Below, in pieces: positions 1 to 8,069 of a stretch of DNA of 64,000 nt. Position 1 is the first letter of the stretch; every line of letters starts with the position of its first letter. A program made the translations under genes and the position numbers. The DNA comes from Streptomyces sp. CBMA29 (lineage in GTDB: Bacteria; Actinomycetota; Actinomycetes; Streptomycetales; Streptomycetaceae), in assembly GCF_014596445.1 (NCBI RefSeq), contig NZ_MECL01000126.1, positions 17,341 to 81,340 of the forward strand, in the 5' to 3' direction. The notes beneath the pieces are model-generated. The model saw only the letters and a list, made by a program, of their open reading frames with translations. It was not told the DNA's origin and did not search any database.

Positions 1-35
1 CGTAGTCGGCGCCGTTGAGTCGTCACGGAGGACAC
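1..35 (-). CDS. possible 5' end of an ABC permease gene (partial)
   Basis: A GTG at 35 opens a frame (start MSSVTTQRRRL) that runs off the window edge. A purine-rich GAGAAGG lies five bases upstream. It is co-oriented with and downstream of the binding-protein gene at 176-1486, where a sugar-ABC inner-membrane permease gene is expected, and a short basic N-terminus is common for such permeases. Only eleven codons are visible, so the assignment is context inference. The 140 bases between the two genes are G-rich and show nothing else recognisable. Confidence 0.35.
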   Translation of the reverse strand, partial: MSSVTTQRRRL

Positions 36-175
36 GGTCACCTTCTCTCTGAAGGAACGTGGGTGCTGGGGGACGTGTCGGGTCGGCTCGGGTCGGGGGC
101 GAGGCGGGGCGGGGCGGGGGCGGCGGATTCGCGGCCCCCGCGCGGCCCTACTGGTTGGCCCCCATGGGCTGACCG

Positions 176-1486
176 CTACTGGTTGACCGAGAAGCCCTGG
201 GACTTCAGCGCCTTGAGCGTGTCCTTCTGGGCGTCGCCGAGCGCGTTCTCGTACGTGGCCTTCTTCGTGTGCACCTTGCCGAGGCCGTCACCGAGCGTCG
301 TGGCCGAGATCGACATGATCGGCCCCCACATCCAGCCGGAGTTGACCTTGGCCGACTCGGTGCGGAACAACTGGTAGACGGGCTGGCCGCCGTAGTAGCT
401 CTGCGGGGCGTCCAGCGCGGAGTTGGTGAGCCCGGACCTGGACGCGGGCAGGATGGCCGCGGAGGCGATGAGGTTCGACACCGACTCCTTGTCCGTCGAC
501 ATCCAGGTGGCGAATTCGGTCGCCTCCTTCGGGTGCGAGCAGTCCTTCATCACGGCCGTGGCCGATCCGCCGGAGTTCCCGACCGTGTCCGTACCGGCCC
601 ATCGGGGCATCGGCGCGACGGCCCACTTGCCCGCGGAACCCGAGGCGTTGTCCCGGATCAGGGACGCCGACCAGACGGGACCGACCTCGGCCCAGACCGT
701 CCCCTTGCTCCACGCGGAGTACAGCGCCGCGTCGAAGGCGGGGTACGAGGCGAGCAGCCCCTTGTCGTACAGGCCCTGCCAGTAGTCGCCGACCTTGCGG
801 TTGGCGGCGCTGTCGAACGACACGGACCAGGCGTCGTTCTTCACCCCGAACCAGGGGGCGCCGCCCTGCCACGCGAACCCGGCGTAGAGGTAGGGATCGG
901 TGGGCAGGTTCATGATCCGCGACGCCGGGTCCGCGGCCTTCACCGCGGCGGCGGCGGCCGTGAACTCGTCCCACGTCCTGGGCAGCGCGATGTGCGCCTT
1001 CTTGAACAGGTCGGCCCGGTAGAACATCGCCATCGGCGCGGTGTCCACCGGTACGCCGTACGCCTTGCCGTCGACGCCGACGTTGCCCCACACCCAGTCG
1101 GGGAACTCGCTCCTGCCGTCCTTCACGTACGTGCTGACGTCCTGGAGCACGCCCGCCGCGAGGAAACTGGAGAACGTCTCGTACCCGACCTGGGCCAGAC
1201 AGGGCGCCTTGCCCGCCTTGGCGGCGGTGAGCATCTTGTCGTAGCCGCCGGCGCCGCCGTTGGTGACGGCCTCGTACTTCACGTGGACGTCGGGGTGCGT
1301 CTTGTTCCAGAGCGCGACGGACTTCTCGTAGCCCGCGGCCCAGCCCCAGAAGGTGATGTCCGCCGGGCCGCCGCTGTCCGCCTTGGAGCTGCCGCTGCCG
1401 CCGCTGCCGCCGCCGCATCCGGTCAGCACGAGGCTGAGCGCGGCGAGGACCGCGGCGGTGGTGAGTCGTGCCCTGCGCATGATCAT
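176..1486 (-). CDS. ABC transporter sugar-binding lipoprotein
   Basis: A 436-residue extracellular solute-binding protein of the carbohydrate (SBP_bac_1-like) family, expected to bind a sugar or sugar derivative outside the membrane and deliver it to an ABC permease. The N-terminus has two arginines, a hydrophobic stretch and a lipobox (LTGC, Cys near residue 24), followed by a Gly/Ser-rich linker, so it is a lipoprotein. The ATG at 1486 was chosen because GAGAGG lies five bases upstream; the frame stays open further upstream but that part lacks protein character. It diverges from the GntR/SDR/FAH/UxuA operon, and the shared promoter region holds candidate GntR operators, so a sugar-acid-related ligand is plausible. 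Ligand unknown. Confidence 0.88.
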   Translation of the reverse strand: MIMRRARLTTAAVLAALSLVLTGCGGGSGGSGSSKADSGGPADITFWGWAAGYEKSVALWNKTHPDVHVKYEAVTNGGAGGYDKMLTAAKAGKAPCLAQVGYETFSSFLAAGVLQDVSTYVKDGRSEFPDWVWGNVGVDGKAYGVPVDTAPMAMFYRADLFKKAHIALPRTWDEFTAAAAAVKAADPASRIMNLPTDPYLYAGFAWQGGAPWFGVKNDAWSVSFDSAANRKVGDYWQGLYDKGLLASYPAFDAALYSAWSKGTVWAEVGPVWSASLIRDNASGSAGKWAVAPMPRWAGTDTVGNSGGSATAVMKDCSHPKEATEFATWMSTDKESVSNLIASAAILPASRSGLTNSALDAPQSYYGGQPVYQLFRTESAKVNSGWMWGPIMSISATTLGDGLGKVHTKKATYENALGDAQKDTLKALKSQGFSVNQ

Positions 1487-1626
1487 GGCGACCTCTCGGT
1501 TTGCTGCTGTACAGCGCGGTTCGTGTCTTCGTGCCGTGGTGATGGGGGGCGTTGGCGGGGGCGATGAGGGGGCGATGGGGGAGCGGACATACCGCCGCGG
1601 ACGACACCGGGTAGGCGACCGGGATA

Positions 1627-1654
1627 CTTGCATACAAGAATACTGGCATGCAAG
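1627..1654. promoter_or_regulatory. two candidate GntR operators
   Basis: Two near-palindromic 12-mers, CTTGCATACAAG (1627-1638) and CTGGCATGCAAG (1643-1654), sit with centres 16 bp apart in the divergent promoter region. Each breaks symmetry at only one base pair. FadR/FCD-type GntR regulators commonly bind short TTG...CAA palindromes of this kind. The second overlaps the purine run serving as ribosome-binding site of the GntR gene itself, suggesting autoregulation together with control of the binding-protein gene. Operator function is inferred. Confidence 0.55.
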
Positions 1655-1663
1655 GATTCGGAC

Positions 1664-2404
1664 GTGAATCCTCCCCGACCAGCACGCATCCAGGAGCAGG
1701 CACCCCCCGGCCCCGCCGGAGGGCTGTCGCCGATCACCCGGGACCGCACGCGGAACCGCGCCTCCGATCACGTCTACGACGAGTTGGTCTCCGCGATCCG
1801 CAAACTGCGGCTCGCCCCCGGCTCCTCCCTGTCGGAGACGGACATCGCGGAACGGCTGCACGTCAGCCGTACGCCCGTCCGGGAGGCCATCGCCCGGCTC
1901 GCCGACACCGGCCTCGTCCACGTCGTGCCGCAGGTCGGCACGCAGGTCGGCCTGATCCGGCTACGGGACGTGGAGGAAGCGCGCTTCGTCCGCGAGAGCC
2001 TGGAGGTCTCGGCCTTCGAGGCGGCCTGCGGCAACCCGGCACTGGACGTCGGCATCCTCCGCGACCTGCTCGAACAGCAGGAACACGCCTACCGCACCGC
2101 CGACTACGACACGTTCTTCCAGGCCGACGAGGCCCTGCACAGCGCGATCTTCACCCTCAGCGGCCACCCCGGCGCCTGGCAGGTCGTCCAGCGGATGAAG
2201 CTGCAACTCGACAGAGTGCGCCGGCTCGCCCAGCCCGACACCGCCACGATGCGCGACCTGATCGACGAACACCGGCTGATCGTCGATGCCTTGGAGTCCC
2301 GCGACATCGCGGGCGGGCGCGCCCTGATCAGCCGTCACGCCAGACGCGCGCTCGAACGCGTGCCAGGGCTGCGCGCGCGGTATCCGCACTACTTCACGGC
2401 ATGA
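1664..2404 (+). CDS. GntR-family regulator, FCD subfamily
   Basis: A 246-residue cytoplasmic repressor with an N-terminal winged helix (roughly residues 30-95, including the typical SETDIAERLHVSRTPVREAI stretch) and an all-helical C-terminal FCD ligand domain with conserved Asp/His positions. FCD regulators usually sense organic or sugar acids. The GTG at 1664 is preferred over a TTG at 1628: AAGGA lies seven bases upstream, and the earlier start would place the operator palindromes inside the coding sequence. It is first in a run of SDR, FAH hydrolase and UxuA-like dehydratase genes, which it probably controls along with the divergent binding-protein gene. Confidence 0.88.
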   Translation: MNPPRPARIQEQAPPGPAGGLSPITRDRTRNRASDHVYDELVSAIRKLRLAPGSSLSETDIAERLHVSRTPVREAIARLADTGLVHVVPQVGTQVGLIRLRDVEEARFVRESLEVSAFEAACGNPALDVGILRDLLEQQEHAYRTADYDTFFQADEALHSAIFTLSGHPGAWQVVQRMKLQLDRVRRLAQPDTATMRDLIDEHRLIVDALESRDIAGGRALISRHARRALERVPGLRARYPHYFTA

Positions 2405-2457
2405 CCGGGCGCGGCAGCCGGGCGCACCGAATCACCGCGACGAAAGGACAACCCCAC

Positions 2458-3192
2458 GTGAACAGGTTCGCCGGACGGACGGTTCTCGTCACAGGCGCCG
2501 GTTCCGGCATCGGCCGCGAGATGACGCGCCAGTTCGTGGCGGAGGGGGCGACCGTGTACGCGGCGGACCTCGACCCCGCCGACGTACCCGAAGGCGGCAT
2601 CCCGCTCACCGTCGATGTCACCGACCCCGACTCCTTCGCCGCGGCCGTCTCCCGGGCGGTGTCGGAGACCGGCGCGCTGCACGTGCTCTGCAACAACGCG
2701 GGCCTGGCCTCCAGCACCGACACCCTGGCGTGCAGCGTCGAGGAGTGGGACGCGACCTTCGCGGTCAACACCCGCGGGGTGTTCCTCGGCACCAAATTGG
2801 CCCTGCCGCACATGCTCGCCCAGGGCGACGGCGCCATCGTCAACACCGCCTCCGCCGCCGGACTCGTCGGGCTGAAGGACCGCGCCGCGTACTGCGCCAG
2901 CAAGGGCGCCGTGATCGCCTACAGCCGCCAGGTCGCCGTGCAGTACGCGGGCACCGGCGTGCGCTGCAACTCCGTGTGCCCCGGCACCGTCGACTCCCCG
3001 TGGGTGGGCCGCCTGCTCGCCGCGGCCGACGACCCCGAGCAGGCCCGCGCCCAACTCGTCGCCCGGCAGCCGATGGGCCGCCTCGGAACCCCGGCCGAGG
3101 TCGCCGCGGCCGCCCTCTACCTCGCCTCCGACACCGCCGCGTTCATCACCGGCACCGAGCTGGTCATCGACGGCGGGCTGCTCGCCGGCTGA
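2458..3192 (+). CDS. SDR-family dehydrogenase (sugar-acid type)
   Basis: A 244-residue short-chain dehydrogenase/reductase, the usual size for a classical SDR. The Rossmann cofactor motif TGAGSGIG is at residues 12-19, NNAG near 84, a catalytic Ser in TASAAG near 132, and YCASK supplies Tyr145 and Lys149. An Asp after the second strand (AADLD) favours NAD(H). GTG at 2458 has GAAAGGA nine bases upstream. Between a GntR gene and a fumarylacetoacetate-hydrolase-type gene it resembles the 2-keto-3-deoxy-sugar-acid 4-dehydrogenases of non-phosphorylative L-fucose and L-rhamnose pathways, which make 2,4-diketo acids for FAH enzymes to cleave. The substrate here is inferred. Confidence 0.88.
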   Translation: MNRFAGRTVLVTGAGSGIGREMTRQFVAEGATVYAADLDPADVPEGGIPLTVDVTDPDSFAAAVSRAVSETGALHVLCNNAGLASSTDTLACSVEEWDATFAVNTRGVFLGTKLALPHMLAQGDGAIVNTASAAGLVGLKDRAAYCASKGAVIAYSRQVAVQYAGTGVRCNSVCPGTVDSPWVGRLLAAADDPEQARAQLVARQPMGRLGTPAEVAAAALYLASDTAAFITGTELVIDGGLLAG

Positions 3193-3218
3193 CCATCCCT
3201 ACCATCGAACGGATCACC

Positions 3219-4070
3219 GTGAAGCTCATGCGTGTCGGCCCACCCGGGGCCGAACGGCCCGTCGCCCTGCTTCCCGACGGCCGCCACCTCGACCTGTCCG
3301 CGCTCACCGACGACATCGACGGCGCCTTCCTCGCGGGCGACGGACCCGACCGGCTGCGCGACGCGATCGCGACGGGCGGCCCTCCGGCCGCCGACGTCAC
3401 CGGGCAGCGCGTCGGCCCGCCCGTCGCCCGCCCCGGTGTCGTGCTCTGCGTCGGCATGAACTACGCGGCGCACGCGGCGGAATCGGGCGCCGCCCCGCCC
3501 CAGGCGCCGGTCGTCTTCTACAAGTCACCGCACTGCGTCGTGGGACCGGACGACGACGTCCTGCTGCCGCGCGGCTCCGCCACGACGGACTGGGAGGTCG
3601 AGCTCGCCGTCGTCATCGGACGCCGGGCCCGCTACCTCGACTCGCCCGCCGACGCCCTGGCCCACGTGGCGGGTTACACGATCTCCAACGACGTGTCCGA
3701 GCGGGCCCTGCAACTGGAGACCAGCGGCGGCCAGTGGTCGAAGGGCAAGAGCTGCGAGACGTTCAACCCGCTGGGGCCCTGGCTGGTCACCCCGGACGAG
3801 ATCGCGTCTCCCCAGGCCCTCGGTCTGCGCTCCTGGGTCAACGGCGAACCCCGCCAGGCGTCCGGCACCAAGGACATGGTCTTCGACGTCGCCACGCTGA
3901 TCCACGAGCTGAGCCAGTTCACCGTCCTCGAACCGGGCGACGTCATCAACACCGGCACGCCCGAAGGCGTCGCGCTGTCGGGCCGCTTCCCCTACCTCAA
4001 GGAGGGCGACACCATGGAGTTGGAGATCGACGGGCTGGGCCGCCAGCGGCAGCGGGTCGGCCGGGCATGA
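3219..4070 (+). CDS. fumarylacetoacetate hydrolase-family protein
   Basis: A 283-residue FAH-superfamily enzyme. It has the metal-binding acidic core (DWEVELAVVIG), the catalytic-region FYKSP segment, the NDVSER strand and the C-terminal GTPEGVAL loop, all typical of bacterial 2,4-diketo acid or acylpyruvate hydrolases. The family cleaves a C-C bond next to a 1,3-dicarbonyl, releasing pyruvate in sugar-acid pathways. GTG at 3219 begins MKLMRVG; the Shine-Dalgarno sequence is weak, so the start is less certain than the frame. The stop overlaps the next ATG, so translation is coupled to the UxuA-like dehydratase. Likely substrate: the diketo product of the preceding SDR. Confidence 0.87.
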   Translation: MKLMRVGPPGAERPVALLPDGRHLDLSALTDDIDGAFLAGDGPDRLRDAIATGGPPAADVTGQRVGPPVARPGVVLCVGMNYAAHAAESGAAPPQAPVVFYKSPHCVVGPDDDVLLPRGSATTDWEVELAVVIGRRARYLDSPADALAHVAGYTISNDVSERALQLETSGGQWSKGKSCETFNPLGPWLVTPDEIASPQALGLRSWVNGEPRQASGTKDMVFDVATLIHELSQFTVLEPGDVINTGTPEGVALSGRFPYLKEGDTMELEIDGLGRQRQRVGRA

Positions 4071-5161
4071 CCATACGACTCTCGCTCGGACACATCGACA
4101 CCTACGACGCGCGGGTGGCGACCTTCGCGCGCCAACTCGGGCTCACCGGCGTCCAGCTCCACACCCCTGACCTGCTGCCCGGCGAGGACGGCTTCTGGAG
4201 CGAGGCCGAACTGCGGGCCCTGAAGGACCGTTGCGAAGCCGACGGCCTCGCGATCGACGGCCTGGAGAACGTACCGCTCGCGCACTTCTGGAAGATCCAG
4301 CGCGGACTGCCGGGCCGTGACGAGCAGATCGAGAACTACCTCAGAACCATCCGCAATCTCGCCGCCGTGGGCATCGACCTGCTCGGTTACAACTTCCTCG
4401 CCACGTATGTCTGGCGCACGGACATGGCGGCGGCGGGCCGCGGCGGCGCCAAGGTCAGCGCCTTCGACCTGGCGGACGTCTCCCGCGGCAACGCGCTCGC
4501 GGGATACCGGCTCACCCCCGACCACCCCGTCGGCGAGCCGGCCACGGCCGACCGGATGTGGGCCAACCACCAGTACTTCCTCGACGCCGTCCTGCCCGTC
4601 GCCGAGGAGGTCGGCGTACGGCTGGCCCTGCACCCCGACGACCCGCCCGTGGACGTGCCGTTGGGCGGCATCGCCCGGATCTTCACCTCGCCCGCCGCCA
4701 TCGGACGGGCCCGCGACCAGGCGGGCGGCAGCCCGTCCTGGGGCCTGAACCTCTGCCTGGGCACGGTGTCGGAGATGGCGGGCGAGGAGAGCGTCAACGA
4801 GGTCATCGACCTGCTGGGGCCGTCCATTTTCTACGTCCACTTCCGGGACGTCCGCGGCACCGTGCCTCGCTTCAGCGAGTGCTTCCTCGGCGAGGGCAAC
4901 TTCAATCCGGCGCGGGTCATCCGCCGCCTCGAGGACGCCGGATTCGACGGGTTCCTCATCGACGACCACGTCCCGGCGATGATCGGCGACCTCGACACCT
5001 GGGGCGACATCTCCTCCGAGGCGTACTGCAGCCGCGGCCGGGCCCACGCGATCGGCTACCTGCAAGGCGTCCTGAACGGCCTGGGGCTCGACCAGCCGGA
5101 GGCCCGCCCGCGGGCCGGCCGCTCGGCTACGGTCCGCCGCCAGCCTCAGGCCAGCCAGTAG
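4067..5161 (+). CDS. uxuA: mannonate dehydratase (UxuA) family protein
   Basis: A 364-residue TIM-barrel protein of the D-mannonate dehydratase family, which removes water from an aldonate to give a 2-keto-3-deoxy sugar acid. Metal-site signatures appear in family order: LALHPDDPP (His), LCLGTVSEM (Cys), YVHFRDVRG (His) and FLIDDHVP (Asp). ATG at 4067 overlaps the upstream stop as ATGA. The C-terminal tail converges with and overlaps the next gene by 16 bp. With the SDR and FAH genes it outlines a path from aldonate to keto-deoxy acid, diketo acid, then pyruvate plus a small acid. D-mannonate is the family substrate, but a different aldonate is possible here. Confidence 0.88.
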   Translation: MTIRLSLGHIDTYDARVATFARQLGLTGVQLHTPDLLPGEDGFWSEAELRALKDRCEADGLAIDGLENVPLAHFWKIQRGLPGRDEQIENYLRTIRNLAAVGIDLLGYNFLATYVWRTDMAAAGRGGAKVSAFDLADVSRGNALAGYRLTPDHPVGEPATADRMWANHQYFLDAVLPVAEEVGVRLALHPDDPPVDVPLGGIARIFTSPAAIGRARDQAGGSPSWGLNLCLGTVSEMAGEESVNEVIDLLGPSIFYVHFRDVRGTVPRFSECFLGEGNFNPARVIRRLEDAGFDGFLIDDHVPAMIGDLDTWGDISSEAYCSRGRAHAIGYLQGVLNGLGLDQPEARPRAGRSATVRRQPQASQ

Positions 5162-5964
5162 TACGGCAGGCGCAGGAGGTCGGCGACGCGCGCGGCGACC
5201 TCCCGCGCGTGCGGCGGGACGCCCTCGTCGGCGATGCCGCGTACCAGGTGCAGATGGAGCGACTGGAGGGTGGTGAAGGTGTTGAACGCCCAGACCGGGA
5301 CCGCGCCGGGTCCGCCGCCCTCCAGGGCCTTGTGAACGACGGTCAGCCAGTCGGCGGCCTCCTCGACGGTCAGTCCGGGGGCCTGGAGGATACGGGTGAG
5401 CGCGCGGGCCAGCCGCGCGTCCTCCAACTGCGCGTAGCGGTAGTCGGTCCGCTCGGCCGTCATCCTGTGAGCGCACAGCTCCAGCAGGTCGGTGCGGCGC
5501 TCCGGCAGGGCCTTCGCGAACGCGGCTGCGGCGTCGGCGCCGTGCGCCACGGCGTGCAGCCAGCCCAGCGCGTCGTCCCAGCCGCGGGTGTCGCGCTCGG
5601 CCGGATACCAGGCCGAGAACCGCGCGTACCAGCGCTCCGCCGCCTCTCGCGGTACGAGCCCGGGTACGGCGTCGCCCCGCGTCAGCACGGAACAGATGAC
5701 CAGCGGCGCGAAGGCCCTGGCTTGAACCTCCGGGTGGGTGAAACGGTCGGCCGCGTCGTCCCCGAGCGTTTCCAGGACGGCGTCGAGACGTCCGTCCCTG
5801 ATCCAGCGGGCGGCGCCGGTATAGGCGTGGTCGTCGCGCGTCCCGGGGTCAGGGGACGTCAGCATGACGGACAGCTCGGCGGCGAGCCGCGGCGCGGGGA
5901 CGCCCTCGGGGAAGGGGAATCCGTCGGCCGCGACCGACGTCCAGTCGACATGATCGGCACTCAT
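5146..5964 (-). CDS. DUF2785-family protein
   Basis: A 272-residue, mostly helical, soluble protein without signal peptide or membrane segment. The central stretch DTRGWDDALGWLHAVAHGAD and the helix-rich C-terminal half match what I recall of DUF2785 proteins. Function is unknown. It is read towards uxuA, with 3'-end overlap, and ends nine bases before the DUF1697 gene's stop side, so the two minus-strand genes could be co-transcribed. I see no catalytic signature. The family call is from memory. Confidence 0.7.
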   Translation of the reverse strand: MSADHVDWTSVAADGFPFPEGVPAPRLAAELSVMLTSPDPGTRDDHAYTGAARWIRDGRLDAVLETLGDDAADRFTHPEVQARAFAPLVICSVLTRGDAVPGLVPREAAERWYARFSAWYPAERDTRGWDDALGWLHAVAHGADAAAAFAKALPERRTDLLELCAHRMTAERTDYRYAQLEDARLARALTRILQAPGLTVEEAADWLTVVHKALEGGGPGAVPVWAFNTFTTLQSLHLHLVRGIADEGVPPHAREVAARVADLLRLPYYWLA

Positions 5965-5973
5965 CGCATCAGG

Positions 5974-6627
5974 CTATTCCTCGCTCATCGCCACCAGTTT
6001 GGTGACCGTGTTCCAGTTGCGGGTGGACGCCGTCAGGCCGAGGCGGCGGTCGGAGAACTGTGCGGCCAGCTTGGAGTTGTGCACGCCGTCGGGGAAGTGG
6101 CCGTAGATCTCGCTCCGCCCGGGACGGAATTCGTCCGGCGCGTACGCCGCCGCGTCGATCGCCGCCAGCTTGTCGAGGGGGACGGGCCCCGACAGGAACG
6201 TCACCATGAAGCGCGACGGATTCACCCCGGCCATCGGGAACGGGTTGGCGTCCACGACCCGCCGGAGGTCCGCGCCGGTACGGATCAGGCAGGCGACGGT
6301 CAGCCCCAATTCGTCGCTGATCCGCTGCTCCAAGTCCGCCGCCAGCCGCCCCGGATCGGTCTGCGCGTGGGTGAAGACGGCGTTCCCGCTCTGGAGATGG
6401 GTGCGGACGTCGGCGGCGCCGATGGAGGCCAGCAGGTCCCTGAGGGTCTGCATGGGCAGCTTGTTCTTGCCGCCGACGTTGATTCCGCGCAGCAGCGCGA
6501 CGTAGCGCGTATCCGTATCCGTATCCGTATCCGTATCCGTATCCGTGTTCGTGCTCGTGCTCTTATTGGTGCTGGTGCTGGTGGCCTTGGTCGTCACGAT
6601 CGCCACGCTAGCGGCCGGCACTGACAA
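5974..6627 (-). CDS. DUF1697-family protein with Thr-Asp repeat N-terminus
   Basis: A 217-residue protein. The canonical DUF1697 domain starts at RYVALLRGINVGGKNKLPM (near residue 41) and includes LQSGNAVF and NPSRFMVTFL; its biochemical role is unknown. Family members usually begin immediately before the RYVALLRG segment. Here about 40 extra residues precede it, made mostly of Thr, Ser, Asn and Asp, ending in six Thr-Asp pairs encoded by a perfect hexanucleotide repeat. The first ATG is at 6627; GTG at 6597 is an alternative, and no start lies between the repeat and the domain. Changes in repeat number would alter linker length without shifting frame. Confidence 0.78.
   Translation of the reverse strand: MSVPAASVAIVTTKATSTSTNKSTSTNTDTDTDTDTDTDTRYVALLRGINVGGKNKLPMQTLRDLLASIGAADVRTHLQSGNAVFTHAQTDPGRLAADLEQRISDELGLTVACLIRTGADLRRVVDANPFPMAGVNPSRFMVTFLSGPVPLDKLAAIDAAAYAPDEFRPGRSEIYGHFPDGVHNSKLAAQFSDRRLGLTASTRNWNTVTKLVAMSEE
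6511..6546. repeat. hexanucleotide microsatellite (ATCCGT)x6
   Basis: Six perfect tandem copies of ATCCGT lie inside the DUF1697 gene and encode alternating Thr-Asp on the minus strand. The flanking GTTCGTGCTCGTGCTC looks like a degraded continuation. The unit length is a multiple of three, so slippage would change protein length rather than switch the gene off. Confidence 0.95.
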
Positions 6628-6755
6628 TCGGTCGATTCCGGGTGGTGCCGGGGCAAGCGCGGCGTCGCGCGAATCATGCGCGATGTCGCTCGTTCGGAGG
6701 ACGGTACGGTCGCTGGAACGGTTCGGCAGGCCGTGGCCTGGTTACGTTCGCGCAT

Positions 6756-8069
6756 ATGACCAGCATCCATGACAGGCCCGTCGTCACCGAACTGCGGCTG
6801 TCGGCCTTCAAATCGCACCGGGGCGCGTCGTTCGGACTCGGGCCGCTCACCCTGCTCTGCGGGGGCAGCGGCACCGGCAAGTCGAGCGTGCTGGAGGCGC
6901 TGGCCGCGCTCGGCCGGCTGGCCTGCGGGGACGGGCTCGACGAGGTCTTCGAGTCCGTGGTGCGCGGTGGCGCGGCGGCGTGCGTACCGCAGGACGCGCA
7001 GCCCGACCCGCAGGGACGGCGCGGCTTCCGGATCGGCTGCACGGTCACCGGCCCGGTGGGTCCCGTGCGGCTCGACATCGCCGTCCAGGCGGAGCCCACG
7101 CTGCGGATCGTCGGCGAGCGGCTGACCGGCGCGGGCGAGACGCTGCTGACGACGGCGCTGCGCGACCCGGAACGCCGCACGGTGCAGGCCGCCTGGCACA
7201 CCGCGGGCCTGGTCGCGGTCACCCGCGCGCCGCTGCCCGACGACCGCCTCGCCACTGCCCTGTTGCCGCTGCGTGTCGCCGGACGCACCGACGGACAGCG
7301 CCTGGTGCTGGCCGCCGCGGAACAGGTCGTCGTGGCGCTGCGCGGGGTCTTCCCGATCGCGCCGCGCCCCGAGCTGATGCGCGGCCCCGTCCCGGTCGGC
7401 GACGGACGGCTGCGCGCCTCCTGCGACAACCTGTCCGCCGTCCTTGCCAGGACCGAGGGCGAATGCGGCACCCGGCACGCGGCGCTGGTCAACGCGGTGC
7501 GCGCGGTGTGCAGTCCGCCGGTGGAGGGCATCACGGCGCTGGCGGTGGGCGCCGCCGCGAGTACAGGCGCGGGCGTGAGTACAGGCGCGGGCGCGCGTAC
7601 GGGCGCCGGTCCCCGTACGGGTGTCGGCGCGGCGGAGGGCGCCCGCGCGGGCGGCGGGCCAGCGACGGAAACGGCGCGGGCGGTGGACGCCGTGATCGCC
7701 GCGGTGGACCGCGGCCCGCTCGGCCTGGTCCCGGTGGACCGCCTCGGCGACGGCGAACTCCGTTTCCTCGCGCTGGCGTTGGTGCTGCTCACCGGCCCCG
7801 GAGTGCTGGACGTCGACACGAGTACGGAGCTGCTGCCCGCCAGTCAGGTGCTGACCGTGCTGGGCGACGGCCTCGACCACGGCCTGGACCGCCGCCAACT
7901 GTGCGAACTGCTGCGGCTGGCGGGCCCGGCCGCGGAACGCGGGCACATCCGGCTGCTGGGCACCGTCCAGGACGCGAGCTTCGCGGAGGGGATCGGCGGT
8001 GTCTCGGTCACCGCGCTCGGGGTCCCGCGGCCACGCCGCCGCGAGGATGCGGTAGACCAGTCGGGGTGA
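6756..8069 (+). CDS. AAA/RecF-like ATP-binding protein
   Basis: A 437-residue ATPase. An SMC/RecF-type start (LSAFKSHRGASFGLGPLTLL) is followed by a Walker A motif GGSGTGKSS near residues 38-46. The C-terminal part carries DRLGDGELRFLALALVLL, a signature-like segment of the ABC-ATPase fold, and LDVDTS as likely Walker B. A Gly/Ala/Thr-rich low-complexity insert (roughly residues 267-305) interrupts the protein. ATG at 6756 lacks a Shine-Dalgarno sequence, but TTACGT/TACGTT ends seven bases upstream, as in leaderless actinobacterial promoters. Its stop overlaps the MazG-like gene (GTGA), a pairing I recall from other Streptomyces. Role unknown; a nucleotide or DNA-linked function is inferred. 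Confidence 0.75.
   Translation: MTSIHDRPVVTELRLSAFKSHRGASFGLGPLTLLCGGSGTGKSSVLEALAALGRLACGDGLDEVFESVVRGGAAACVPQDAQPDPQGRRGFRIGCTVTGPVGPVRLDIAVQAEPTLRIVGERLTGAGETLLTTALRDPERRTVQAAWHTAGLVAVTRAPLPDDRLATALLPLRVAGRTDGQRLVLAAAEQVVVALRGVFPIAPRPELMRGPVPVGDGRLRASCDNLSAVLARTEGECGTRHAALVNAVRAVCSPPVEGITALAVGAAASTGAGVSTGAGARTGAGPRTGVGAAEGARAGGGPATETARAVDAVIAAVDRGPLGLVPVDRLGDGELRFLALALVLLTGPGVLDVDTSTELLPASQVLTVLGDGLDHGLDRRQLCELLRLAGPAAERGHIRLLGTVQDASFAEGIGGVSVTALGVPRPRRREDAVDQSG

Noticed and set aside
269..1567. Plus-strand frame opposite the sugar-binding protein
   Set aside because: Arg/Gly/Val-rich antisense frame; the minus strand has a signal peptide, lipobox and binding-protein fold.
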